Source: Limnohabitans sp. WS1 (lineage in GTDB: Bacteria; Pseudomonadota; Gammaproteobacteria; Burkholderiales; Burkholderiaceae_C). From it: a stretch of 64,000 nucleotides of DNA. The position numbers were made by a program, and so were the translations under genes. The stretch is taken from NCBI RefSeq assembly GCF_003063265.1, contig NZ_NERU01000005.1, positions 1 through 64,000 on the forward strand, read 5' to 3'. Positions 19,241-28,176 of this stretch are shown here, piece after piece. The notes under the pieces are model-generated. The model saw only the letters and a list, made by a program, of their open reading frames with translations, made no database searches and was not told where the DNA came from. Every line of letters begins with the position of its first letter. The first letter of the stretch is position 1.

Positions 19241-20122
19241 TCAGGCCAGCGTGGCTTGCGCTTGCATGGTGAGCCAGCCTTCGTGGTCGCAGGCCCACAG
19301 CTCAATGGTCTTGCCATCGGCAGACGGCCGGCCATTCAGCCGGAAAGGGTGCAAGTCAAACGTGGGGCGCACGGCGCGAAACTGGAACGAGGCTACTCGC
19401 GCCTCAGGCACTTGGCGGCGCACCAGGTCCACCAACAAAGTGGCGATCAGCGGGCCGTGCACGATGAGGCCGGGGTAGCCTTCTTCTTGCGTGACGTAAC
19501 TGCGGTCGTAGTGGATGCGGTGGCCGTTGAAGGTGAGCGCCGAATAGCGAAACAGCGACACCGGGTCGGGGACAAAATCGCGTTGCCAGGGCGCGTCGGT
19601 CTCGGCTGCGGTGGGCGGCACTTCAGGTGCGCCGGGCACTGCTGCTGCGCGGTACACGATGTCGTGTGTTTCGGTCAGGCACAGACCTTGGGCGTTGCTG
19701 AAAGCGTGTTCGACCTCGACAAACAGCAGGTCGCCCGTGCGGCCTGCCTTGTGTTTGACCGAAGCGATGCGCGAATGCTTTTGTGCGGCGTCGCCCACAC
19801 GCAGCGGGTTGTTGGTGTGCCACTGCAGGCGGCCTCCGGCCCACATGCGGCGCGGCAGCGGCACGGGCGGCAAAAAGCCACCGCGCAAAGGGTGGCCGTC
19901 GGGGCCGATCTGGCTTTGTGGGGCCTGCGGCAAAAAGTACAGCCAGTGCCACAGCGGCGGTACGTCGCTGCCTGCGGCTTGGCGGGCGTCATCTCGGTCG
20001 AGCAAGGCGCTTTGGCCACGCAAGGGGGCGGCCACGATCTCGTCGGTCAGCGTTTCGCTGCGGCCTTCCCAGCTGCGCAGGTGGGCGACTTGGGTGGCGT
20101 CAAGGGTGGTGGGGGAGTTCAT
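19241..20122 (-). CDS. ich: Two-hotdog MaoC-type hydratase, probable itaconyl-CoA or mesaconyl-C4-CoA hydratase
   Basis: A 293-residue protein with two hotdog halves. The N-terminal FAS1-like half holds LWHWLYFLP and the RRMWAGGRL motif. The C-terminal half has the MaoC hydratase signature FNGHRIHYDRSYV with GLIVHGPL. Known members are 3-methylfumaryl-CoA, mesaconyl-C4-CoA and itaconyl-CoA hydratases. Given the neighbouring CoA-transferase and CitE-like lyase, hydration of itaconyl-CoA to citramalyl-CoA is the most likely role (inference). It is the first gene of this minus-strand group. Confidence 0.75.
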   Translation of the reverse strand: MNSPTTLDATQVAHLRSWEGRSETLTDEIVAAPLRGQSALLDRDDARQAAGSDVPPLWHWLYFLPQAPQSQIGPDGHPLRGGFLPPVPLPRRMWAGGRLQWHTNNPLRVGDAAQKHSRIASVKHKAGRTGDLLFVEVEHAFSNAQGLCLTETHDIVYRAAAVPGAPEVPPTAAETDAPWQRDFVPDPVSLFRYSALTFNGHRIHYDRSYVTQEEGYPGLIVHGPLIATLLVDLVRRQVPEARVASFQFRAVRPTFDLHPFRLNGRPSADGKTIELWACDHEGWLTMQAQATLA

Positions 20123-20203
20123 GGCCGTATCTTCGCCGAGTTCAATGGTGCGCTGGTCTGTCTTTATGAAAGACCATCTTTAGCGAACGTGAAGGGGGCA
20201 TTT

Positions 20204-20640
20204 CGTTGTGGGAGCCCTGCCCTCGGGGCGATTCTTGGTGGTTTGCGCGGGCCCATCGCGGCGGGGGCGCCGCTCCTACAAGGGGATGTTTCGTTGTGGG
20301 AGACGCGCCCTCGGGGCGATTCTTGGTGGTTTGCGGGGGCGCATCGCGGCGGGGGTGCCGCTCCTACAGGGGGATGTTTCGTTGTGGGAGACGCGCCCTC
20401 GGGGCGATTCTTGGTGGTTTGCGCGTGCACATCGCGGCGGGGGCGCCGCTCCTACAAGGGGATGTTTCGTTGTGGGAGCCCCGCCCTCGGGGCGATTCTT
20501 GGTGGTTTGCGCGTGCACATCGCGGCGGGGGCGCCGCTCCTACAGGGGGATGTTTCGTTGTGGGAGCCCCGCCCTCGGGGCGATTCTTGGTGGTTTGCGC
20601 GTGCACATCGCGGCGGGGGCGCCGCTCCTACAAGGGGATG
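20204..20640. repeat. REP family A, five 88-base tandem units
   Basis: Five head-to-tail units of about 88 bases. Each starts CGTTGTGGGAGCC, runs through CCTCGGGGCGATTCTTGG and TGGTTTGCGC, and ends TCGCGGCGGGGGC plus GCTCCTACA and GGGGATGTTT. Within a unit the two ends are inverted copies. The array fills the gap 20123-20666 between the hydratase gene and the acyl-CoA synthetase gene. Long open frames cross it, but they are repeat artefacts. Confidence 0.92.
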
Positions 20641-20666
20641 AAGGGGCGCGACCATGGCTCAGGGTT

Positions 20667-22190
20667 TCACGCCTGGCTGTACTGCTCCACCAGCTCACGC
20701 TTGAGCACTTTGCCGCTCAGGGTCATGGGCATCTCGGGCACTTGCACCACCATGGAGGGCCGTTTGTAGGGCGACAGGTGTTCGTGGGCGTGGGCCTTGA
20801 GGGCCTGCAGGTCCAGCTGCACACCGGGCTTGGCTTCGATGAAGGCCAGGATGTCTTCGTTGCCGTCGGCCGCTTTGCGACCTGCCACGGCGGCACGCTG
20901 CACGCCGGGCCAGGCGAGGAACACCGCCTCGACCTCGCCGGGGTACACATTGAAGCCCGAGCGGATGATCATTTCTTTCAGGCGTCCCACCACCTGCAAA
21001 GCACCATCGGCGTCTTGTCGGCCCAAGTCGCCGCTGGCGTACCAGCCGCCGGACTTGATGACCTGCGCGGTGATTTCGGGGTCGCGGAAGTAACCCGGCA
21101 TCAAGCCCACGCCACGCATCCAGATCTCGCCCGTCTCGCCTGGGGGCAGGTCGCGCCCATCGGGGCCCATGATGCGCAGCTCAGCACCTTCCACCAGGTA
21201 ACCGGCGCTGGTGTCGTCGCGCCACTCGCCCCGTCGGCACAGGGTCAATGCGCCTGCGTATTCCGACAGGCCATAACCGTGGTGCAGGGGTTTGCCAAAG
21301 CGTGCCTCAATGGCTTTTTTGACGCTCATGTCCAGCGGCGCCGCACCGGTGTAAACGTAACGCAGCTCGGGCGCTGCGGGGTGATCGATGCCCTGCGCAT
21401 CGAGCCAGGCCAGCAGGCGGGTGAACATGGCCGGCGGGCCTTGCAGCTGTGTCATGCCTTGGTGGGCCAGTGCATCGAACACATCGGCTGGGTCAAACTG
21501 GCTGCGCATGAGCAAACCGGCCCCAACGTGCAGCGAGGCCATGAGCACCGTGCCCAGACCGAAGATGTGCGTCATGGGCAGATAGGCGTACGAGCGGTCT
21601 TTAGGGGTCAGCTGGCGGGACTGCGCCGAGACCTTGGCAAACTGCAGCAGCCCCGCATGCGTGAGCATCACGCCTTTGGGCTGGCCCGTGGTGCCCGAAG
21701 TGAAAATGATGGCCGCCACGCGCTCGGCCAGTTCGCCCGTTTGCGCTGTAGCTTCAGGCGCGGCCAAGGTGCGTTGCAACGCCGGTTGCACGCTGGCACG
21801 CGTGTCGTATTGCTGCGCGTGCTGGCGCGCCGCAGCAGACACGCCCACCGTGAAATACAGCACGCGGGCATCGGCCTTGGCGGCAAAGCCCGCGAGTTCG
21901 GACGCGGTCATGCGCGCATTGACCCCACAGGCCCAAGCCCCCACACGGCTGCAGGCCAGCACCAGCGCCACATGCTCGGGGCAGTTTTCGGCGGCCACCA
22001 GCACACGGTCGCCCACACGCACACCCGCTTCGCGCAACTCGGTTTCCAGCGCATTGACCTGCTGCGCCAGCTGGCCCAGCGTCATCACCCGGTCGGGCAT
22101 GAACAAGAAAGGGTGATCGGGTGCCTGCGCGACGCGCTCGTCAAACAGGTGGTGAATGCGCGTGTGGGGTGAGGTCAATTGCACAGCCAT
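20667..22190 (-). CDS. AMP-forming acyl-CoA synthetase
   Basis: A 507-residue ANL-superfamily ligase that activates a carboxylic acid with ATP and CoA. Motifs in order: FTSGTTGQPKGVMLTH (P-loop), YGLSEYAGALT, YASGDLGRQD, GRLKEMIIRSGFNVYPGE, and SGKVLKREL with the catalytic lysine near the C-terminus. It starts three bases after the upstream Bug-protein gene, so uptake and activation genes may be cotranscribed. The ribosome site is weak. The substrate is unknown. Confidence 0.85.
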   Translation of the reverse strand: MAVQLTSPHTRIHHLFDERVAQAPDHPFLFMPDRVMTLGQLAQQVNALETELREAGVRVGDRVLVAAENCPEHVALVLACSRVGAWACGVNARMTASELAGFAAKADARVLYFTVGVSAAARQHAQQYDTRASVQPALQRTLAAPEATAQTGELAERVAAIIFTSGTTGQPKGVMLTHAGLLQFAKVSAQSRQLTPKDRSYAYLPMTHIFGLGTVLMASLHVGAGLLMRSQFDPADVFDALAHQGMTQLQGPPAMFTRLLAWLDAQGIDHPAAPELRYVYTGAAPLDMSVKKAIEARFGKPLHHGYGLSEYAGALTLCRRGEWRDDTSAGYLVEGAELRIMGPDGRDLPPGETGEIWMRGVGLMPGYFRDPEITAQVIKSGGWYASGDLGRQDADGALQVVGRLKEMIIRSGFNVYPGEVEAVFLAWPGVQRAAVAGRKAADGNEDILAFIEAKPGVQLDLQALKAHAHEHLSPYKRPSMVVQVPEMPMTLSGKVLKRELVEQYSQA

Positions 22191-22193
22191 GTT

Positions 22194-23189
22194 TTATTCG
22201 AAGGTCATGCCTTTGGTCACTTCGGCCCACAGCGCGTGTTCGCGGCGCATGCGCTCGGCCAGGTCGGCGGGTTTGGCGTTCCAGATCACATAGCCTTGGT
22301 CCACCCAGCGCTTGTTCAGCTCGGGGTCTTGCAGGGCGCGGGCCGTGGCGGCGGTGATTTTTTGGCTCACTTCTGCGCTCATGCCCAGCGGGCCATACAG
22401 GCCATACCAGCCGCCCACGTCGTAATCACGAATGCCCAACTCGGTCATGCTGGGCAGCTGCGGCAGGGCCGGGTTGCGCTCTTTGGAGGTCACCGCCAAA
22501 GGCTTGACCTTGCCGCCGTCGATGTGGGCCTTGGCCCCGCCCACGATGTCAAACATCATCTGGATCTGCCCGCCCATCACATCGGTCATGGCCGGGGCAT
22601 TGCCCTTGTAGGGCACATGGGTCATGTTGATGCCCGCACGGCGCGCAAACAGCTCGCCGCTCAGGTGGTTGGAGGCGCCCATGCCTGCTGAGCCATAAGC
22701 CAGTTTGCCCGGATTGGCTTTGCCAAAGGCCACCAACTCGGGCAAGGTTTTGAAGGGCTGGTTCTGGTTGATGACCAGCACGTTGGCATAGCTCAGGATG
22801 GTGGCCAGCGGGGTCATGTCCTTGAGTGGATCAAAGGCCATTGCTTTGAGCACATGGGGGCTGATGGTCATGGTGGGGCTGGCGGCATAGAAAATTTCCA
22901 AGCCATTGGGCGCGGACTTGACCACGCTGTTGCCGGCCACCGCACCGCCCGCACCGGGGCGGTTTTCCACGATCACGGGCTGGCCCAGTTCGCGGCTGAG
23001 CACCGGCGCGAAGACCCGCGCCGACGAATCCACGGGCCCGCCTGCGGCATAGCCCACGATGAGCTTGACGGTGTTGCTGCCTGTGGACTGGGCCCAGGCC
23101 GTGCCGCCCCCCAGGGTCAATGCCAGGCCCAGCAAGCCCAAAACGCCTCGGCGAGAAGGCCTCTTCAAAGATGAAGCTTGAATACTCAT
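22194..23189 (-). CDS. Bug/TctC-family periplasmic binding protein
   Basis: A 331-residue exported protein. The signal peptide has KRPSRRGVLGLLGLALTLG with Arg-Arg before the hydrophobic core and cleavage near TAWAQ, so Tat export is possible. The mature part has VKLIVGYAAGGPVDSSARV, VENRPGAGG and THVPYKGNAPAM, all typical of Bug proteins. These bind carboxylates for tripartite tricarboxylate transporters or for sensing. No TctA or TctB membrane gene is in the window. A ribosome site (AGGAG) precedes the ATG. A second Bug gene lies directly upstream. Confidence 0.85.
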   Translation of the reverse strand: MSIQASSLKRPSRRGVLGLLGLALTLGGGTAWAQSTGSNTVKLIVGYAAGGPVDSSARVFAPVLSRELGQPVIVENRPGAGGAVAGNSVVKSAPNGLEIFYAASPTMTISPHVLKAMAFDPLKDMTPLATILSYANVLVINQNQPFKTLPELVAFGKANPGKLAYGSAGMGASNHLSGELFARRAGINMTHVPYKGNAPAMTDVMGGQIQMMFDIVGGAKAHIDGGKVKPLAVTSKERNPALPQLPSMTELGIRDYDVGGWYGLYGPLGMSAEVSQKITAATARALQDPELNKRWVDQGYVIWNAKPADLAERMRREHALWAEVTKGMTFE

Positions 23190-23215
23190 GTCGTTCTCCT
23201 GTTGTTTGTTTCTAC

Positions 23216-24196
23216 TCAGTTCAGCGTGATCTTGGCGTCGCGGATGATGCGGGCGTACACGTCAGCATCGGACTTGACGACCTTGGCAAAGCTGTCGGTG
23301 GTTTCACCGCCGGGGATCAAGCCCATGGCTTCGATCTTCTCGCGCACATCGGGCAGCTTGAGGATGCGCTGGGTCTCGGCCGAGAACTTGTCCACCACCG
23401 GCTTGGGCGTGGCCCCTGGCAAAAACAGACCGAACCAGCCCATGGGCTCGTAAGAGTTGAGGCCTTGCTCTTTGAGCGTGGGCACATTGGGCAGCCAGGA
23501 CAGGCGCTCGGTGCCCGTCACGCCCAGCAGCTTGAACTTGGGCAAATGCTGCTTGGAAGAGCCCGCATCCATGAAGGCCGAAGACAGCTGACCGCCCATC
23601 ATGGCCGTGACCAGTGGCGCACCACCCTGGTAGGGCACATGCGTCAGGTCCAGACCCGACTGCAGATTGAGCAAAGCGCCTTGCAGGTGGGCCGAGGTGC
23701 CCGGGCCATAAGAGCCAATGCTGTGCTTGCCGGGGTTGGCCTTGACCAGGCTGGTGAACTCGGCGAGGTTGTTGATGGGCAGTGTGGGCGATGCGGCCAG
23801 CACGCTGGGGCTGATGGCCACACGGCTGATGGGCGCGAAGTCCTTGATCGGGTCATAGGGCAGCTTCATCAAGGTCATTTGCTGCACCAGGGCCACGATG
23901 CCAAACAAGACCGTGTGGCCATCGGCCGGGGCTTTGGCCACCAGGTTGTTGCCAATGGTGCCGCCTGCGCCAGGCTTGTTCTCGACCACCACGGTTTGCT
24001 GCCAGCTGTCCTGCATTTTTTGCGCGACCATGCGGGCCAGCACATCGGTGGCCCCGCCTGCGGGGTAGGGCACGATGAACTTGATCGGCTGGCTCGGGTA
24101 AGCCGTCTGGGCCTGAGCCAGGGCGCTGCCTGCGCCCATCACGGCCAAACTGCTGAGCGTGGCCAGGGCCATGCGGCGGGTGAATGTCTTTGTCAT
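23216..24196 (-). CDS. Bug/TctC-family periplasmic binding protein
   Basis: A 326-residue exported protein. The signal peptide KTFTRRMALATLSSLAVMG is followed by a cleavage site near ALAQA. The mature protein begins YPSQPIKFIVPYPAGGATDV and has VENKPGAGGTIGNN and LTHVPYQGGAPLV. It is clearly diverged from the adjacent Bug gene, so the two probably bind different acids. The ATG at 24196 follows AAGGAG. It belongs to the minus-strand acyl-CoA catabolic region. Confidence 0.85.
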   Translation of the reverse strand: MTKTFTRRMALATLSSLAVMGAGSALAQAQTAYPSQPIKFIVPYPAGGATDVLARMVAQKMQDSWQQTVVVENKPGAGGTIGNNLVAKAPADGHTVLFGIVALVQQMTLMKLPYDPIKDFAPISRVAISPSVLAASPTLPINNLAEFTSLVKANPGKHSIGSYGPGTSAHLQGALLNLQSGLDLTHVPYQGGAPLVTAMMGGQLSSAFMDAGSSKQHLPKFKLLGVTGTERLSWLPNVPTLKEQGLNSYEPMGWFGLFLPGATPKPVVDKFSAETQRILKLPDVREKIEAMGLIPGGETTDSFAKVVKSDADVYARIIRDAKITLN

Positions 24197-24289
24197 GTCT
24201 TGTCTCCTTGTGTTGTTGTCGAAAGGGTTCACGCTGACGGGGCGGGTGCTTTGGAGCGGCTTTCGCCGCAAAACGAACCCACCCTTGGC

Positions 24290-25456
24290 TCAGCCGCGTG
24301 CTTCACGCACCATGTTGCGGCCAATGATGATTTGTTGTATCTGGGTCGTACCCTCATACAGGCGAAAAAGGCGCACATCGCGGTAGAAGCGCTCGATGCC
24401 GTACTCGGACAAGTAGCCCGCGCCGCCCAAAATTTGCACCGCCCGGTCGGCCACGCGGCCACACATCTCAGACGCGAACATCTTGCAGCACGAGGCCTCG
24501 GTCGACACGCTGCGGCCTTCGTCGCGCTTGCGGGCGGCGTCGATCACCATGCACTCGGCGGCATACAGCTCGGCCTTGCTGTCGGCCAGCATGGCCTGCA
24601 CCAGCTGGAACTCGGCAATGGGCTGGCCAAACTGCTTGCGGTCGATGGCGTAGCGCAGCGCGTCATCCAAGATGCGCTGGGCCACGCCCACACACACGGC
24701 GGCCAAATGGATGCGGCCTTTTTCGAGCACCTTCATCGCAGTCTTGAAACCCTGGCCTTCTTGGCCACCAATCAGGTTGGCGGCCGGGACACGCACGTTG
24801 TCAAACATCACGTCGCAGGTGTGTGCGCCTTTTTGGCCCATCTTCTTGTCGTTCTTGCCCAGGCTGATGCCGGGCGATTGCGCGTCGACGATGAAAGCCG
24901 ACACGCCGCCCGCGCCTTTGTCGGCCGGGTTGGTGCGCGCCATGAGCGTGAAGATTTTGGAATGCGGCGCGTTGGTGATGTAGCGCTTGGTGCCGTTGAC
25001 GATGTAGTGGTCGCCCTCACTGTCCGTGCCTCGGATGGCCGTGGTGCGCAGCGATGCCGCATCTGAGCCCGCGTCGGGTTCGGTCAGCGCAAACGAGGAC
25101 GACAACTCGCCCGTGGCCAGCTTGGGCAGGTAATAGGCTTTTTGTGCTTCGGTGCCGTCCATCAGGATGCCCTGCGAGCCAATGCCCACCGTGGTGCCGA
25201 TCACCGAGCGGAATGCAGGCGAGGTCTTGCACAGCTCAAACAAGAGGCGCGCCTCTTCTTCCATGGTCAGCTCCAGGCCGCCATAGGACTCGGGGATGGT
25301 CAGGCCAAACAGGCCCATCTCGCGCATCTCTTGCACGATGGCTGGCGGGATCTCGTCGGTCTCGGCCACTTCGTTCTCGGCAGGCACCAAACGCTCGCGC
25401 ACAAAACGGCGCACGGAGTCGAGCAAGGCTTCAAAGGTTTCGGGGTCTCGGATCAT
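24290..25456 (-). CDS. Acyl-CoA dehydrogenase
   Basis: A 388-residue acyl-CoA dehydrogenase of ordinary length. It has IPESYGGL, the FAD/substrate segment LTEPDAGSDAASL, and RYITNA. The C-terminal YEGTTQIQQ places the catalytic glutamate near residue 368, as in short- and medium-chain enzymes. It lies 18 bases downstream of the DUF35-thiolase fusion gene on the same strand, so it probably acts on the same acyl chain (inference). Confidence 0.85.
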   Translation of the reverse strand: MIRDPETFEALLDSVRRFVRERLVPAENEVAETDEIPPAIVQEMREMGLFGLTIPESYGGLELTMEEEARLLFELCKTSPAFRSVIGTTVGIGSQGILMDGTEAQKAYYLPKLATGELSSSFALTEPDAGSDAASLRTTAIRGTDSEGDHYIVNGTKRYITNAPHSKIFTLMARTNPADKGAGGVSAFIVDAQSPGISLGKNDKKMGQKGAHTCDVMFDNVRVPAANLIGGQEGQGFKTAMKVLEKGRIHLAAVCVGVAQRILDDALRYAIDRKQFGQPIAEFQLVQAMLADSKAELYAAECMVIDAARKRDEGRSVSTEASCCKMFASEMCGRVADRAVQILGGAGYLSEYGIERFYRDVRLFRLYEGTTQIQQIIIGRNMVREARG

Positions 25457-25474
25457 GGCTTGTGGGTGATGAAT

Positions 25475-27088
25475 TTACAAAGTCTCAAAAGTGCCGAGGA
25501 TGGCCGTGGACTGGCTCGACAGCGTGCCGCCATTGCCGTGGGCCAGCGCGGTTTGCGCACCCGCCACTTGACGCTCGCCGCCTTCGCCGCGCAACTGGCG
25601 CACGGCTTCGATCAGGGTGAAGATGCCGTACATGCCGGGGTGCGTGCACGACAGACCGCCGCCGTTGGTGTTGACCGCCAGGCGGCCACCGGGCGCGATC
25701 GCGCCACCTTCGACAAATGCGCCGCCTTCGCCTTTTTTGCAAAAGCCCAAGTCTTCCAGGAAGAGCAAGGTGTTGATGGTGAAGGCGTCGTACAGCTGCA
25801 CCACGTTCATGTCGGCGGGCGTGAGGCCCGCCATGGCAAAGGCTTCGCGCCCCGACTGGCTGGCCGATGTGACGGTGAGGTCGTGCATGGACGAGACCTG
25901 GCGGTTCCAGTTGGCGGTGGCGTTGCCCAGCACGTAAACAGGTTTCTTCGGCAGGTCACGCGCACGGTCGGCACGCACCATCACAAAGGCTCCGCCGCCG
26001 TCGGTGACCAGGCAGCAGTCGCGCACGGACAAGGGGTCGGACACCATGCGGGCCTTGAGCACCTCGTCGATCGACAGCGGATCGCGCATGAAGGCTTCGG
26101 GATTGCGCTGCGCCCAGGCGCGGGCAGCCACGGCCACTTCGGCCAGCTGGCGGCGGGTGGTGCCGTACTCGTGCATGTGCCGGCGCGTGGCCAGCGCGTA
26201 GGCGCTCAGCGGCTGCATCGGGGCGTAGGGGGTTTCGTAAGGCTGCGGGTCCATCACACGGCGGGCCTGGGCGATCTCGGCGCGGCCAAAGGTGGACGTG
26301 CGCTGCGTGCTGCCGTAGCACACCAGCACCGCGTTGCACTGGCCTGACTGCAAAGCCATCATGGCGGGCAAGAGGTGCGCCACAAAGCTGGAGCCGCCGA
26401 GCATGGTGCCGTTGATGTAGCGGGGGTTGATGCCCAAATACTCGGTCACCGGCATGGGCCACATGGTAGACAGCACACTGGCGGTGCACAGGCCATCGAT
26501 GTCGCTCATCTTCAAACCGGCATCGGCCACCGCGGCGTGTGCGGCGCGGGCCAGTACTTCCATCTCGGTAAAACCCGTGGCTTCGCCACAGCCAAAGGTG
26601 GCCACGCCCGCGATGGCAGCGCTGCCGCGCAAGGCCTTGAGGCCGGTGGACGAGTGCAACGCCGCCGATGCGGCCGGGCCACGCGGCACGGGCTTGGCCG
26701 ACGTGGCCTCTGTGCTGACCGGGTCAAACACCACCACGCCTTGGCCTTTGTCGACCTCCACACGGGCCTGCACCCGCTGGCCCACTTGCACGGCGTCGAC
26801 AGGGTCCATGTCCACGCGGCTCATCAAGCGCACGCCTTCGTCCAGATCGATCAGGCAGACGTTGTAGTCGCCACCCGCATCGGGCTTGCGGCGCACCGTG
26901 GTGACCGAATACACCGTGCCCAGCCCCGTGGGGGCCACCAGCGCCAAGTCGTTGCTGCCGCAGTGCGGGCAAACCTCACGCGGAAAGTAAATGTGCTGGC
27001 TGCAACCACCGCATTGCTGAATCAGAAACCGGCCTTCGGCCAGGGCGGCTTGGTGTTGGGCTTGCACGCCTTGTGGGTTGTCGCTCAT
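25475..27088 (-). CDS. DUF35 OB-fold and thiolase-like fusion (lipid-transfer/aldolase type)
   Basis: A 537-residue protein with two parts. Residues 1-125 are a DUF35 domain: a zinc ribbon with Cys26, Cys29, Cys40 and Cys43, then an OB fold (LGTVYSVTTVRR, VGQRVQARV). Residues 150-537 are an SCP2/Ltp-type thiolase-like domain with YDAFTI (433-438) and GGGLSCTHPG (476-485). The position of the thiolase nucleophile reads GGSSFV (231-236), with no cysteine. Ltp2-type steroid retro-aldolases also lack that cysteine and need a separate DUF35 partner, so an aldolase role is plausible (inference). The ATG follows AAGGAG; the upstream stop overlaps the ribosome site. Confidence 0.8.
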   Translation of the reverse strand: MSDNPQGVQAQHQAALAEGRFLIQQCGGCSQHIYFPREVCPHCGSNDLALVAPTGLGTVYSVTTVRRKPDAGGDYNVCLIDLDEGVRLMSRVDMDPVDAVQVGQRVQARVEVDKGQGVVVFDPVSTEATSAKPVPRGPAASAALHSSTGLKALRGSAAIAGVATFGCGEATGFTEMEVLARAAHAAVADAGLKMSDIDGLCTASVLSTMWPMPVTEYLGINPRYINGTMLGGSSFVAHLLPAMMALQSGQCNAVLVCYGSTQRTSTFGRAEIAQARRVMDPQPYETPYAPMQPLSAYALATRRHMHEYGTTRRQLAEVAVAARAWAQRNPEAFMRDPLSIDEVLKARMVSDPLSVRDCCLVTDGGGAFVMVRADRARDLPKKPVYVLGNATANWNRQVSSMHDLTVTSASQSGREAFAMAGLTPADMNVVQLYDAFTINTLLFLEDLGFCKKGEGGAFVEGGAIAPGGRLAVNTNGGGLSCTHPGMYGIFTLIEAVRQLRGEGGERQVAGAQTALAHGNGGTLSSQSTAILGTFETL

Positions 27089-27097
27089 CGCAGCTCC

Positions 27098-28018
27098 TTA
27101 AATGGGGTCCCAGCTGAACACGTCGCCCGAGCGGTCCAAATCGAAGAAACTGGACTTGAGCGCGGGCATGGCCTGGTCGAGCACGCTCTGCGGCGTCCAG
27201 CCCTCGCTGCGGTGCACCGAGCGGATCGGGCGCGGCTGGCTCATCAAAAAGATTTCGTTGTTGCGCACGGCAAAGACCTGGCCGTTCACATAGGCCGAGT
27301 CGTCGCTGGCCAGGGCCACAGCCATGGGCGCAATCTTGGCGGGCGTCATCTGCTTGATGCGCTCGACGCGGGCTTGCTCTTCGGGCGTCTCGGTCGGGAT
27401 CGAGCCGATCATGCGACTCCAGGCGAAGGGTGAGATGCAGTTGGAGCGCACGTTGAACTTTTGCATGTCGAGCGCGATCGACTTGGACAGCGCCGTCACA
27501 CCCAGCTTGGCCGCCGAGTAGTTGGCCTGACCGAAGTTGCCCACCAGCCCCGAGGTGGACGTCATGTGGATGTAATTGCCGCTTTCCTGCTCCTTGAAGT
27601 GCGGAGCGGCGGCGCGGCTGACGTAGAAAGCGCCGTACAGGTGCACCTTGAGCACGGCATCCCACTCGTCCATGCTCATCTTGTGGAAGAAGCGGTCGCG
27701 CAAGATGCCTGCGTTGTTGACCACCACGTCGATGCGGCCAAAGCTGTCGATGGCCGTTTGGATGATGCGCGCCGCGCCTGCGGCGTCCGACACGCTGTCG
27801 GTGTTCGCCGCTGCCTGACCGCCCATGGCTAAGATTTCGTCCACCACTTTTTGCGCGGGGCCTGCGTCTTGGCCTTCGCCGGAGACGGACGCGCCGATGT
27901 CGTTGACCACCACCTTGGCACCTTCGCGCGCCATGGCCAGCGCGATGTCGCGGCCAATGCCGCCACCTGCGCCGGTGACCACGACGACTTTGTCTTCAAC
28001 CAATCGGGCTTTGCTCAT
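27098..28018 (-). CDS. Short-chain dehydrogenase, HSD17B4/hydroxyacyl-CoA type
   Basis: A 306-residue SDR. The cofactor loop is VTGAGGGIG (14-22), with NNAG (101-104), a serine in HMTSTSG, and catalytic Tyr167 and Lys171. The sequence style (VVNDIG, FHKMSMDEWDAVLKVHL) matches the dehydrogenase domain of peroxisomal multifunctional enzyme 2. A beta-hydroxyacyl-CoA dehydrogenase role is likely. The C-terminus extends about 40 residues past the SDR core. The ATG follows AGGAGAAAAA. It is the first gene of the SDR-fusion-dehydrogenase group. Confidence 0.82.
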   Translation of the reverse strand: MSKARLVEDKVVVVTGAGGGIGRDIALAMAREGAKVVVNDIGASVSGEGQDAGPAQKVVDEILAMGGQAAANTDSVSDAAGAARIIQTAIDSFGRIDVVVNNAGILRDRFFHKMSMDEWDAVLKVHLYGAFYVSRAAAPHFKEQESGNYIHMTSTSGLVGNFGQANYSAAKLGVTALSKSIALDMQKFNVRSNCISPFAWSRMIGSIPTETPEEQARVERIKQMTPAKIAPMAVALASDDSAYVNGQVFAVRNNEIFLMSQPRPIRSVHRSEGWTPQSVLDQAMPALKSSFFDLDRSGDVFSWDPI

Positions 28019-28176
28019 TTTTTCTCCTGTGGGTGCCGGGGTGCTGGCCATTCATGGCGTGCACACCCCATGGGGGTTGATGTATCTTGATGCGTTCAGT
28101 GATTCTGAACAATCTGCCAATGCTGAAGCGGGGGTTCAGCATTGCAAAACTCAGGGATTGCCCTTGGTTTGGGCAC

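Noticed and set aside
20207-20640. Long repetitive reading frames through the REP arrays (also at 1.2-1.6, 17.7-18.0 and 28.0-28.8 kb)
   Set aside because: Peptides are repetitive and change frame with unit length, no ribosome sites precede them, and the DNA is a known type of intergenic palindrome.
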